From NCBI GenBank assembly GCA_028706735.1, contig JAQTVS010000074.1, positions 1 through 6,208 of the forward strand: 6,208 nucleotides of DNA. Reading direction: 5' to 3'. Of the stretch, positions 1 to 5,886 are shown in pieces. This stretch comes from Thiomonas sp. (GTDB taxonomy: Bacteria > Pseudomonadota > Gammaproteobacteria > Burkholderiales > Burkholderiaceae_C). Made by a program: the position numbers and the translations under genes. Below the pieces are notes generated by a model. It saw only the letters and a list, made by a program, of their open reading frames with translations, searched no databases and was not told the DNA's origin. Numbering within the stretch: position 1 is the first letter of the stretch; every line of letters starts with the position of its first letter.

Positions 1-2
1 GC

Positions 3-176
3 GTGCCGACGGTGCTGGCCCTGATGGCCGGGGTCAGCCTGCTCGGGCTGCTCAGCACTTGGGCGTTCAGCATGTACGGACATGGCCTTACGCTTGAACA
101 ACATCAAACGCAAACTCTGCCGAGGCGCCGCCCCAAGGCTGCACTGCTCGCATCCCCAACAGAGGGTAGAACATGA
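3..176 (+). CDS. 3' end of an upstream membrane-protein gene (partial)
   Basis: An open frame enters from the left edge and gives about 57 residues before a TGA. The first 25 residues are strongly hydrophobic (VPTVLALMAGVSLLGLLSTW) and look like a final membrane helix with GC-rich third positions. The tail is polar and basic (TLPRRRPK) and probably cytoplasmic. The stop overlaps the ATPase start codon as ATGA, which suggests translational coupling and one transcript. The run ending STWAFSMYGHGLTLEQ faintly recalls the end of major-facilitator transporters, where the last helix is followed by a (G-R/K-S/T-L-E-E)-like motif. That is only a resemblance in a short fragment. Codon usage in the last 30 codons is less typical than in the first part, so the exact end of the true protein is less certain than the presence of the helix. 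Confidence 0.5.
   Translation: MPTVLALMAGVSLLGLLSTWAFSMYGHGLTLEQHQTQTLPRRRPKAALLASPTEGRT
94..107. promoter_or_regulatory. FNR/Anr-like box upstream of the proton ATPase
   Basis: The sequence TTGAACAACATCAA matches the FNR-family consensus TTGAT-N4-ATCAA at 9 of 10 defined positions. Its centre is about 72 bp before the ATPase ATG, a plausible distance for an activator site with a short leader. A convincing -10 hexamer could not be picked out at the class II spacing (-41.5) because the downstream sequence is GC-rich. The site also lies inside the open frame of the upstream partial gene, where it encodes LEQHQ, so it could be coincidental. A regulator with an FNR-type recognition helix is encoded 3.6 kb downstream. 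Confidence 0.35.
162..166 (+). promoter_or_regulatory. Ribosome binding site of the ATPase gene
   Basis: GAGGG lies 6 nt before the ATG at 173. It supports that start over internal ATG codons. Confidence 0.65.
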
Positions 177-2653
177 ATCCCTCGAATCCAACACTCGATG
201 CCAAGGCGGTTGCCGCCTTATCAGCGGAGGCGCTGCTGCAATCGCTGCACAGCACGGCGGGTGGCCTCACCCAGGCCGAAGCCGCGCAGCGTTTGGCGCA
301 GGGCGGCCCCAACAGCCTGCCGGAGCAGCACGTCAGCCGGCTCATGCGCCTGCTGCGCTATTTCTGGGGGCCGATTCCGTGGATGATCGAAGTGGCCGCG
401 CTGCTCTCGGCGCTGGTGCGGCACTGGCCGGATTTCATCATCATCGTGCTCTTGCTGCTGTTCAACGCGGGCATCGGCTTCTGGCAGGAGTTCAAGGCCA
501 GCAGCGCGCTCGATGCGCTGAAAAAGCAGCTCGCGCTCAAGTGCCGCGTCAAGCGCGACGGCCAGTGGGTGCAGCTCGACACCGCGCAACTCGTGCCCGG
601 CGACGTGGTGCGCGTGCGCCTTGGCGACATTCTTCCGGCCGACCTCAAGCTGATTGAGGGGGACTATCTCAGCGTCGATCAGTCGGCGCTCACCGGCGAG
701 TCGCTGCCGGTCAGCCGCAAGCCGGGCGAGGTGGTGTATTCCGGCTCCATCGCCAAACAGGGCGAGATGGTCGGCGTGGTCTATGCCACCGGGATCAACA
801 CTTATCTGGGCAAGACCGCGCAACTGGTGCAGAAGGCCGGCGCGGTGTCGCACTTCCAGAAGGCCGTGCTCAATATCGGCGACTATCTCATCTACGTCAG
901 CCTCGGGCTGGTGGCGATTCTGGTGCTGGTCGAACTGCACCGTGGTCTGCCGTGGATCGATCTGCTGCAATTCGCCCTCATCCTCACCGTGGCCTCGATT
1001 CCGGTGGCCATGCCTGCGGTACTGTCGGTGACCATGGCGCTGGGCGCACTGGCGCTGTCGAAAGAAAAGGCCATCGTCTCGCGGCTGGAATCCATCGAGG
1101 AACTGGCTGCGGTGGATGTGCTGTGCTCCGACAAAACCGGCACCCTCACGCAGAACAAGCTCACCCTGGGCGACCCGCTGCTGCTGGCCGCGCCCGATGC
1201 CGCCACGCTGAATCTGCACGCGGCACTCGCCTGCCAGCCCGACAACGGCGACGCCATCGATCAGGCGGTGTACGCCGCACAGCCCGTGCAAACCGCCACG
1301 CCCACCGGCTTCACCGCCGCCGGCTTCACCCCCTTCGACCCGGTGGGCAAACGCAGCGAAGGCCGCTGGACCGATGCGCAGGGCGCGCCACTCGCCGCCA
1401 CCAAGGGCGCGCCGCAGGTCATTCTCGATCTGTGCAAGCTTGAAGCCGATGTGCGCAGCAAGGCCAATGCCTGGATCGACGCCCAGGCCGCCAAGGGTCT
1501 GCGCACCCTCGGCGTGGCTAGCAAGACCGGTGACGGCGCGTGGCAGCTCGATGGCCTGCTCTCGCTGTTCGACCCGCCGCGCAGCGACTCCAAACAAACC
1601 ATCGCCGACGCCCGCAGCCACGGTCTGGCGGTGAAAATGGTCACCGGCGACAACGTGGCCATCGCCCGCGAAATCGGCGGGCAGCTCGGTATCGGCACGC
1701 AGATCGTCGCCGCGAGCGATGTGTTCGATGCCGACAAGCAGCAGCCGGGTGTGAGTCTGGCCGATCAGATCGAAGCGGCCGACGGTTTCGCCCAGGTCTT
1801 CCCCGAACACAAATACGGCATCGTCAAGGCGCTGCAGGATGCCGGGCACCGCGTGGCCATGACCGGCGATGGCGTCAACGACGCCCCGGCGCTCAAACAG
1901 GCTGATGTGGGCATTGCCGTGTCGGGCGCCACCGATGCGGCGCGCGCGGCCGCCGCACTCATTCTCACCGCGCCGGGGCTGTCCACCATCGTCAAGGCGG
2001 TGGAAGAGGCGCGGCGCATTTTCGAGCGCATGAACAGCTACGCCATCTACCGCATCACCGAAACCATCCGCATCATGGTGTTCGTGGTGGCGGCCATGCT
2101 GGTCTACAACTTCTACCCGATCACCGCCGTGATGATCATCCTGCTGGCCTTCTTCAACGACGTGCCCATCATGACCATCGCCTACGACCGCACCGAGGTC
2201 GATCCGCAGCCGGTGCGCTGGGACATGCGCCGCGTCATCACCGTGTCCACCGTGCTCGGCCTGATCGGCGTGGGCGAAACCCTGCTGCTGCTGTGGTTCG
2301 CGCATGACGTGATGAAGCTCGACATGGGCAGCATCCAGACCTTCATCTTCCTCAAACTGGCGATCTCCGGCCATCTCACCCTGTTTGTTGCCCGCAGCAA
2401 AAAGGCCTTCTGGAAAAAGCCTTGGCCGTCGCCTGCCCTGCTGTGGTCGGCCATTCTCACCAAGGCGCTGGCGACGCTGTTCGTGGTGTTCCCCATGGGC
2501 CTGATCGCGCCCATCAGTTGGTCGGCGGTCGGTTTGATCTGGGTGTATTGCGTGTTCTGGGCCTTCGTCGAGGACCAGGCCAAGCTGGCGGTCTATCGCC
2601 ACCTCGACCGCAGCACGCCGCGGCACCTTAGTTTTTTGCATCTGCTCAAATAG
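173..2653 (+). CDS. P3A-type plasma-membrane proton-exporting ATPase
   Basis: This is an 826-residue inner-membrane pump predicted to export H+ at the cost of ATP. In order it has an N-terminal cation-ATPase domain (about 1-60), helices M1-M2 (about 61-105), an actuator domain with T174-G-E-S177, M3-M4 (about 233-290) with P277-V-A-M-P281, and the phosphorylation motif D320-K-T-G-T. Then come K411-G-A-P in the nucleotide domain, T491-G-D-N, the hinge G565-D-G-V-N-D570, and M5-M10 (about 625-800). The P3A assignment rests on N98 in M2, R633 in M5 (TIRI) and D663 in M6 (N-D-V-P-I-M-T-I-A-Y-D). These align with N106, R655 and D684 of the plant pump AHA2, the proton acceptor and its partners. The long autoinhibitory C-terminal domain of plant and fungal pumps is absent: the chain ends about 25 residues after M10, as in archaeal and bacterial members. 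Likely physiological roles are pH homeostasis or maintaining the proton gradient when respiration is limited. The gene is first of four on this strand. Confidence 0.93.
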   Translation: MNPSNPTLDAKAVAALSAEALLQSLHSTAGGLTQAEAAQRLAQGGPNSLPEQHVSRLMRLLRYFWGPIPWMIEVAALLSALVRHWPDFIIIVLLLLFNAGIGFWQEFKASSALDALKKQLALKCRVKRDGQWVQLDTAQLVPGDVVRVRLGDILPADLKLIEGDYLSVDQSALTGESLPVSRKPGEVVYSGSIAKQGEMVGVVYATGINTYLGKTAQLVQKAGAVSHFQKAVLNIGDYLIYVSLGLVAILVLVELHRGLPWIDLLQFALILTVASIPVAMPAVLSVTMALGALALSKEKAIVSRLESIEELAAVDVLCSDKTGTLTQNKLTLGDPLLLAAPDAATLNLHAALACQPDNGDAIDQAVYAAQPVQTATPTGFTAAGFTPFDPVGKRSEGRWTDAQGAPLAATKGAPQVILDLCKLEADVRSKANAWIDAQAAKGLRTLGVASKTGDGAWQLDGLLSLFDPPRSDSKQTIADARSHGLAVKMVTGDNVAIAREIGGQLGIGTQIVAASDVFDADKQQPGVSLADQIEAADGFAQVFPEHKYGIVKALQDAGHRVAMTGDGVNDAPALKQADVGIAVSGATDAARAAAALILTAPGLSTIVKAVEEARRIFERMNSYAIYRITETIRIMVFVVAAMLVYNFYPITAVMIILLAFFNDVPIMTIAYDRTEVDPQPVRWDMRRVITVSTVLGLIGVGETLLLLWFAHDVMKLDMGSIQTFIFLKLAISGHLTLFVARSKKAFWKKPWPSPALLWSAILTKALATLFVVFPMGLIAPISWSAVGLIWVYCVFWAFVEDQAKLAVYRHLDRSTPRHLSFLHLLK

Positions 2654-2664
2654 CGCAAATTCAA

Positions 2665-2683
2665 GCCAGGTCAATGAACTGGC
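2665..2683. repeat. 19-bp palindrome between the ATPase and the next gene
   Basis: GCCAGGTCAATGAACTGGC is complementary at 8 of 9 pairs around the A at 2674. It starts 12 bp after the ATPase stop and lies 56 bp before the next start. No T-run follows, so an intrinsic terminator is unlikely. A protein-binding operator or a chance palindrome are the alternatives. Confidence 0.35.
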
Positions 2684-2721
2684 GGGCGAGCGCTGTTAAC
2701 GTTTGTTTTGTGTTTTCACAT

Positions 2722-2730
2722 AGGAAGGGA
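2722..2730 (+). promoter_or_regulatory. Ribosome binding site of the eRF1-like gene
   Basis: The purine run AGGAAGGGA ends 8 nt before the ATG at 2739. It is the strongest Shine-Dalgarno sequence in the window. Just upstream is the small inverted repeat TGTG-TTTT-CACA (2709-2720) in a T-rich stretch, which is the least GC-rich part of this gap and could contain a promoter, although no clear -35/-10 pair was found. Confidence 0.6.
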
Positions 2731-2738
2731 GTTTCATC

Positions 2739-3125
2739 ATGGCACATCGTCATGCAGTTGTCTGGGTCGATCATTCTCAGGCCCGCGTGCTGTTCATCGA
2801 TCCGGCGGATATCGAAAAATCCATCATCATGCCCAAGGAGCATCCGCATCTGCACGTCATGAGCGGCACGATCGGCAGCGGAAAAGCGCCGGAAGATCAG
2901 CACTATTACCACGCCGTGGCCGAAGCCCTGGCCGATGTGCCCGAGGTGCTCATCACCGGCCCAGGGCAGGCCAAGCTGGCGCTGTTCAAGCATCTGCAGC
3001 ATCATGATCCCGCCGTGGCCGAGCATGTGCTGGGCATCGAGTCTGCGGATCACCCGACCGACGGGCAACTTGTCGCCCACGCCCGGCATTACTTCAAGGC
3101 CAAGGATCAGATGCTCGGCAATTGA
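2739..3125 (+). CDS. Small eRF1 domain 3-like protein ('translational machinery protein' type)
   Basis: This is a 128-residue soluble protein without signal peptide or membrane segment. It opens with a beta strand and the pattern HAVVWVDHSQARV (5-17). The conserved block S42-G-T-I-G-S-G continues into EDQHYYHAVAEAL (52-64). Next comes LITGPGQAK (71-79), then LxxHLxxHD and a C-terminal DHPTDGQLVAHAR block (104-116). This pattern matches, from memory, a family of proteobacterial hypothetical proteins often labelled 'translational machinery protein', related to the third domain of eRF1/Pelota. The GGQ hydrolysis domain of release factors is absent, so peptide release is not expected. Histidine is unusually frequent (15 of 128). 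The true function is unknown; in this setting a stress-related ribosome or RNA contact is a guess. The start is fixed by the strong upstream ribosome site. The gene follows the ATPase by 85 bp and precedes the universal stress gene by 56 bp. Confidence 0.85.
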   Translation: MAHRHAVVWVDHSQARVLFIDPADIEKSIIMPKEHPHLHVMSGTIGSGKAPEDQHYYHAVAEALADVPEVLITGPGQAKLALFKHLQHHDPAVAEHVLGIESADHPTDGQLVAHARHYFKAKDQMLGN

Positions 3126-3181
3126 CTGACCTCTGCTGTGTCCCTTGGGTTCTTTCGTCTTCACTCACCGCACGAGGCATC

Positions 3182-3631
3182 ATGTCCACCTACAAAAAAA
3201 TCCTGGTTCCCATCGACGCCAGTCAGACCGCGCAATCCGCCGCTGCCCAGGCCTCTGCACTGGCCCGGGATCAGATGGCCGCCATTCGCTTCGTCGTGGT
3301 GGTGGAGGCGAACGGGCTGCTGAGTTCCTCTCCGGAGTTTCTCAATGTGCTGGGCAACGACGCCCGCATGCTGCTCGACCGCTGGGTCAATGAAGCCCGC
3401 GCTCCGGGAATGGATGTCAGCTCCGCCGTGGTTGAAACTACCCAGGCCTTGCCGCGCGTGGCAGACGCCATCCTGGCAGAAGGGCATCGTTGGGGCGCCG
3501 ATCTGATCGTCATCGGCAGCCATGGCCGCAGCGGCGTGCGCCGCCTGATTCTGGGCAGCGTGGCAGAGGGTGTCGCACAGCGCAGCACGGTTCCGGTTTT
3601 GATCGTGCATGCTGGCGAACCCAAGGTTTGA
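3182..3631 (+). CDS. Universal stress protein, UspA family, single domain
   Basis: This is a 149-residue cytoplasmic protein of typical single-domain Usp length. The N-terminal strand KKILVPIDAS carries the conserved aspartate D12. The ATP-binding signature G-x2-G-x9-G-S is intact as G112-SH-G115-x9-G125-S126 and is followed by the strand VPVLIVH. It therefore belongs to the ATP-binding branch of the family rather than the non-binding UspA branch. Such proteins promote survival in starvation, acid, oxidative or low-oxygen stress, usually as dimers. The frame is open upstream to a TTG at 3122, but the ATG at 3182 is preferred: it puts the Usp fold at residue 5, has GAGG (3174-3177) 4 nt upstream, and avoids overlap with the preceding gene. 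The 56-bp gap to that gene shows no terminator, so co-transcription is likely. Confidence 0.93.
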   Translation: MSTYKKILVPIDASQTAQSAAAQASALARDQMAAIRFVVVVEANGLLSSSPEFLNVLGNDARMLLDRWVNEARAPGMDVSSAVVETTQALPRVADAILAEGHRWGADLIVIGSHGRSGVRRLILGSVAEGVAQRSTVPVLIVHAGEPKV

Positions 3632-3686
3632 TTTGACAAACGGGCGGCGCACCTTTGGTCACCTTCTTCTGCAAAGGGCTTGTTAG

Positions 3687-3715
3687 CATGCGCGAATTCA
3701 CTGGATTCACGCATG
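3687..3715. promoter_or_regulatory. 29-bp imperfect dyad ending on the regulator start codon
   Basis: The arms are CATGCG (3687-3692) and CGCATG (3710-3715), followed inward after one C/A mismatch by GAATTC (3694-3699) and GGATTC (3703-3708). Twelve of 14 pairs are complementary around the C at 3701, and one of the two mismatches is a G-U pair in RNA. The last three bases are the ATG of the CRP/FNR gene. It could be an operator for self-control or an RNA hairpin hiding the start codon. No recognisable Shine-Dalgarno sequence lies just before that ATG. Confidence 0.5.
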
Positions 3716-4492
3716 AAACGCCATTCCATTCCCGCTCAATTTCGCTCGCATCATCCGCATCCCTGCGACGGCAATCTGCCCTCGGATCTGAGCGCGGTCT
3801 TGCGCCAGCGCATCACTGAAGCCTCCGAGGCCACGCTGGAATTGAGCAGAGGGGAAACCCTGGCGCACAGCGGCATGCCGTTCAAGCATCTTTTTCTGGT
3901 GGTGAACGGCGGATTCAAGGCTGTGCAGATCGGGGAAAGCGGCCAGTCGCAGATTGTCAGTTTTCACCTTGCGCGTGAAATGATGGGCTTGAGCGGATTC
4001 GCGCATCAGCGATATACGACCGATTTGGTCGCTCTGGCGCCTTCACTGGTCTGTGAATTTCCGATGACCGCGGTGCAGGCGCTCATCGGCGCCAATCACC
4101 TCTTGCTGGAGCATTTGCTGGCCTATGTGTCGGAGAGCCTGGCCCGGGCCGAGCAAGATCAACTCATGCTCGGCAGCATGAGCGCCACGCAAAAAATCGC
4201 CATGTTTCTGCTGGATCGGCAGGAGCGACAGCGTCAGGCTGCAGAGGACCCGCGGCGGTTCGAGTTGCTGATGACCCGAGAAGAACTCGGCAGCTACCTT
4301 GGTCTGAGCATGGAAACCATCAGCCGCCTTCTTTCGCAGTTGCAAGAGCAAGGCGTGATGCGGGTGGACAAGCGCCTGATCGAGATTCTGCGTGAAGATC
4401 AATTGCGCGTCTGGCTGGACGGGGCAGTCAATCTGCCCATGTCGTCTCGCCGCAAGCCAGCAGCCAAACGTGCCGCGCTCAAGCTGGCTTGA
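3713..4492 (+). CDS. CRP/FNR-family transcription regulator, FNR-like DNA specificity, incomplete cluster ligands
   Basis: This is a 259-residue cytoplasmic regulator. An N-terminal extension is followed by a cyclic-nucleotide-type beta-barrel (about 25-130, with GETLAHSGMPFKHLFLVVNGGFK), a long dimer helix (about 128-165) and a winged helix (about 185-240). The recognition helix reads LGLSMETISRLLSQLQ. E201, S204 and R205 match the E-x-x-S-R contact residues of E. coli FNR, which read TTGAT half sites. FNR binds oxygen-sensing [4Fe-4S] through C20, C23, C29 and C122; here only C18 and C114 (in LVCEFP, the C122 counterpart) exist. A standard cluster is therefore unlikely and the signal is unknown. 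A basic tail (SSRRKPAAKRAALK) follows the DNA-binding domain. The ATG at 3713 was chosen over the in-frame TTG at 3680 because the latter has no spaced ribosome site and adds no domain. The gene is last in the + strand cluster, 81 bp after the Usp gene, and may control it. Confidence 0.9.
   Translation: MKRHSIPAQFRSHHPHPCDGNLPSDLSAVLRQRITEASEATLELSRGETLAHSGMPFKHLFLVVNGGFKAVQIGESGQSQIVSFHLAREMMGLSGFAHQRYTTDLVALAPSLVCEFPMTAVQALIGANHLLLEHLLAYVSESLARAEQDQLMLGSMSATQKIAMFLLDRQERQRQAAEDPRRFELLMTREELGSYLGLSMETISRLLSQLQEQGVMRVDKRLIEILREDQLRVWLDGAVNLPMSSRRKPAAKRAALKLA
4479..4492. repeat. Perfect 6-bp inverted repeat at the end of the regulator gene
   Basis: TCAAGC-TG-GCTTGA is a perfect inverted repeat with a 2-bp centre, covering the last codons and stop of the regulator gene. 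It overlaps the FNR-like box that begins at 4489. No T-run follows and a 2-nt loop is tight, so it is at best a weak terminator. Confidence 0.3.
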
Positions 4493-4502
4493 TCTCGGTC
4501 AA
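4489..4502. promoter_or_regulatory. FNR/Anr-like box between the converging genes
   Basis: TTGATCTCGGTCAA matches TTGAT-N4-ATCAA at 9 of 10 positions and overlaps the stop codon of the CRP/FNR gene. The position is odd for a promoter site, because both flanking genes end here: the efflux gene stops at 4513 on the other strand. It could be chance, a site for an antisense or internal transcript, or a roadblock or titration site. Confidence 0.25.
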
Positions 4503-4512
4503 AGTTCGCCCC

Positions 4513-5886
4513 TTACTGCCCAGCTTGTTCGAGCAGGGCGCTCAGGGCGTCAACGTCGCGGCGATCGAGCTGGCCCGCCGCGTTTTTCAGGCGCAGGGTG
4601 TTGACCAGCACGTCATAGCGCGCCTTGTCGGCCTGGCGCTGGGTTTCGTAGAGTTGGGAGAGGGCGTTGAGCACATCGATGTTCACCCGCATGCCCACCT
4701 TGAACCCGGTTTCGTTGGCCTGCAGGGAGCTGCGGCTGGACGCAATGGCCGCATCCAGCGCCTTCACTTGCGCCAGCCCGGACTGCACGCTGAGATAGGC
4801 GGCGCGTGCATCCTGCGCAGCGGCTAGGCGTGCCGCGTCCAGATCGGCCTGCGACTTGTCGAGCAGGTGCGCGGTCTGCTCCACATCACTTTGCACCGCA
4901 TAGCCGGTGAACAGAGGCCAGCGCATCTGGACCCCGATGCTGGCGACATTGGCGCGGTTGCTGAAGGGAAACAAGGGGCTGCCGCCCGTCGTGGCGTTGT
5001 GGTCCATGCGGGCGTAGGCAGAGACCGTGGGCAGATTGCCGGCCTCGGCTTTTTGGGCGCCGAGTTGCGCCAGTTCCACACCCAGCCGCGCTTGATCGAC
5101 ACCGAGGTTGTGCGCCTGCGCCTTGCGTGCCCAGTCCTGAAGATTGCCCGCCGGGGCCTCTAGCGCTGTGGCGCTGGGCAGGGGGGCCAGAGTCTGCATG
5201 GGAGTGCCGACCAACTGCCGCAGACTGCTGTGAGCAAGCGCAAGCTGGTTTTCCGCGGCAAGCACCTGCGCTGCGGTCAGATCGACACGCGCCTGAGCAT
5301 CACGCACATCGACAATGGTGCCGTTGCCCGCGTTGAAATTGGCCTGCGCCGAGTTGACCTGTTGCGCAACGGCTTTCTCCTGCTCTTTGAGCGAGCGCAG
5401 ACTGTCCTGCGCGGCGAGCACGTCGAAGTAGTGCGCCGCAACCCGCACCATCAGGCTCTGGTCTTCCTGCACGAATTTCAGATAGGCGATGCGCGCGGCA
5501 ACATCCGCCTCCTTCACGCCAATGTGGTCTGCCGGCTGATAGAGCGCCTGTGTGGCCACCAGATTGACGTCGCGCGCGGTGTAGTTCCACTGCGTGGGCA
5601 TGCCAAACTTCTGCAGCAGCGGGTTGTCGCTGTTGTCTTGTGCGTTGGCGCTGAGATTGGCGCCCGCCACGAGTTGGGGCAACAGCCTGGAGCGCGCCTG
5701 CGGGACGCGTGACAGACTTGCCTGGTAGCTGGCCTGGGCGCTGCGCAAGGACGGGTTGTGCTGTTGCGCCAGCGCAAATGTCTGCGCCAGCGTCTCCGCC
5801 CGGGCTGCTCCCATCAGACCCAGGCCCCAGCAGGCCAAGCAGGCCGCGCGCGCCAGGCGAAGAACAGAAAAAACAGGCGTTGCCAT
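4513..5886 (-). CDS. TolC-family outer-membrane efflux protein
   Basis: This is a 457-residue outer-membrane channel subunit, close to TolC in length. The N-terminus has arginines, a hydrophobic core (ACLACWGLGLMG) and an A28-R-A30 cleavage motif before ETLAQ, a clear Sec signal peptide. The mature part shows two outer-membrane efflux repeats. The first opens ETLAQTFALAQQHNPSLRSA and runs to about residue 220. The second runs through to the C-terminal signature at 392-440 (ETGFKVGMRVNIDVLNALSQ, then NAAGQL), which is typical of TolC-like proteins of type I secretion. Trimers form an alpha-barrel tunnel across the periplasm and a beta-barrel pore, fed by an inner-membrane pump through a membrane-fusion protein. 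The divergent gene encodes such a fusion protein, so the two probably work together. The start is uncertain: the ATG at 5886 fits the signal peptide, a TTG at 5907 would add seven residues, and neither has a good ribosome site. Substrate cannot be told from sequence. Confidence 0.92.
   Translation of the reverse strand: MATPVFSVLRLARAACLACWGLGLMGAARAETLAQTFALAQQHNPSLRSAQASYQASLSRVPQARSRLLPQLVAGANLSANAQDNSDNPLLQKFGMPTQWNYTARDVNLVATQALYQPADHIGVKEADVAARIAYLKFVQEDQSLMVRVAAHYFDVLAAQDSLRSLKEQEKAVAQQVNSAQANFNAGNGTIVDVRDAQARVDLTAAQVLAAENQLALAHSSLRQLVGTPMQTLAPLPSATALEAPAGNLQDWARKAQAHNLGVDQARLGVELAQLGAQKAEAGNLPTVSAYARMDHNATTGGSPLFPFSNRANVASIGVQMRWPLFTGYAVQSDVEQTAHLLDKSQADLDAARLAAAQDARAAYLSVQSGLAQVKALDAAIASSRSSLQANETGFKVGMRVNIDVLNALSQLYETQRQADKARYDVLVNTLRLKNAAGQLDRRDVDALSALLEQAGQ

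Noticed and set aside
82..657. A 191-codon + strand frame overlapping the ATPase start
   Set aside because: The Ala/Arg/Gln-rich translation is a typical shadow frame. The ATPase frame has family motifs from its first codons on.
221..2674. An 817-codon open frame on the - strand opposite the ATPase gene
   Set aside because: It is a mirror of the GC-rich third positions of the ATPase. The translation is low in hydrophobic core and rich in H, R, D and G, with no recognisable domain.
2709..2720. TGTG-TTTT-CACA as a CRP site
   Set aside because: The half sites are too close: a CRP site needs TGTGA-N6-TCACA, which is 4 bp longer.
3122..3181. Upstream TTG start giving a 169-residue Usp
   Set aside because: The extra 20 residues do not fit the family start, and a ribosome site sits before the ATG at 3182.
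3627..3640. TTTGATTTGACAAA and TTGACA (3633-3638) after the Usp stop as an FNR box or a -35 element
   Set aside because: The FNR alignment matches only one half site, and no -10 hexamer lies 16-18 bp downstream of TTGACA.
3652..3677. CCTTTG...CAAAGG inverted repeat after the Usp gene as a terminator
   Set aside because: Only 6 bp of stem with a 14-nt loop and no T-run after it; too weak to call.
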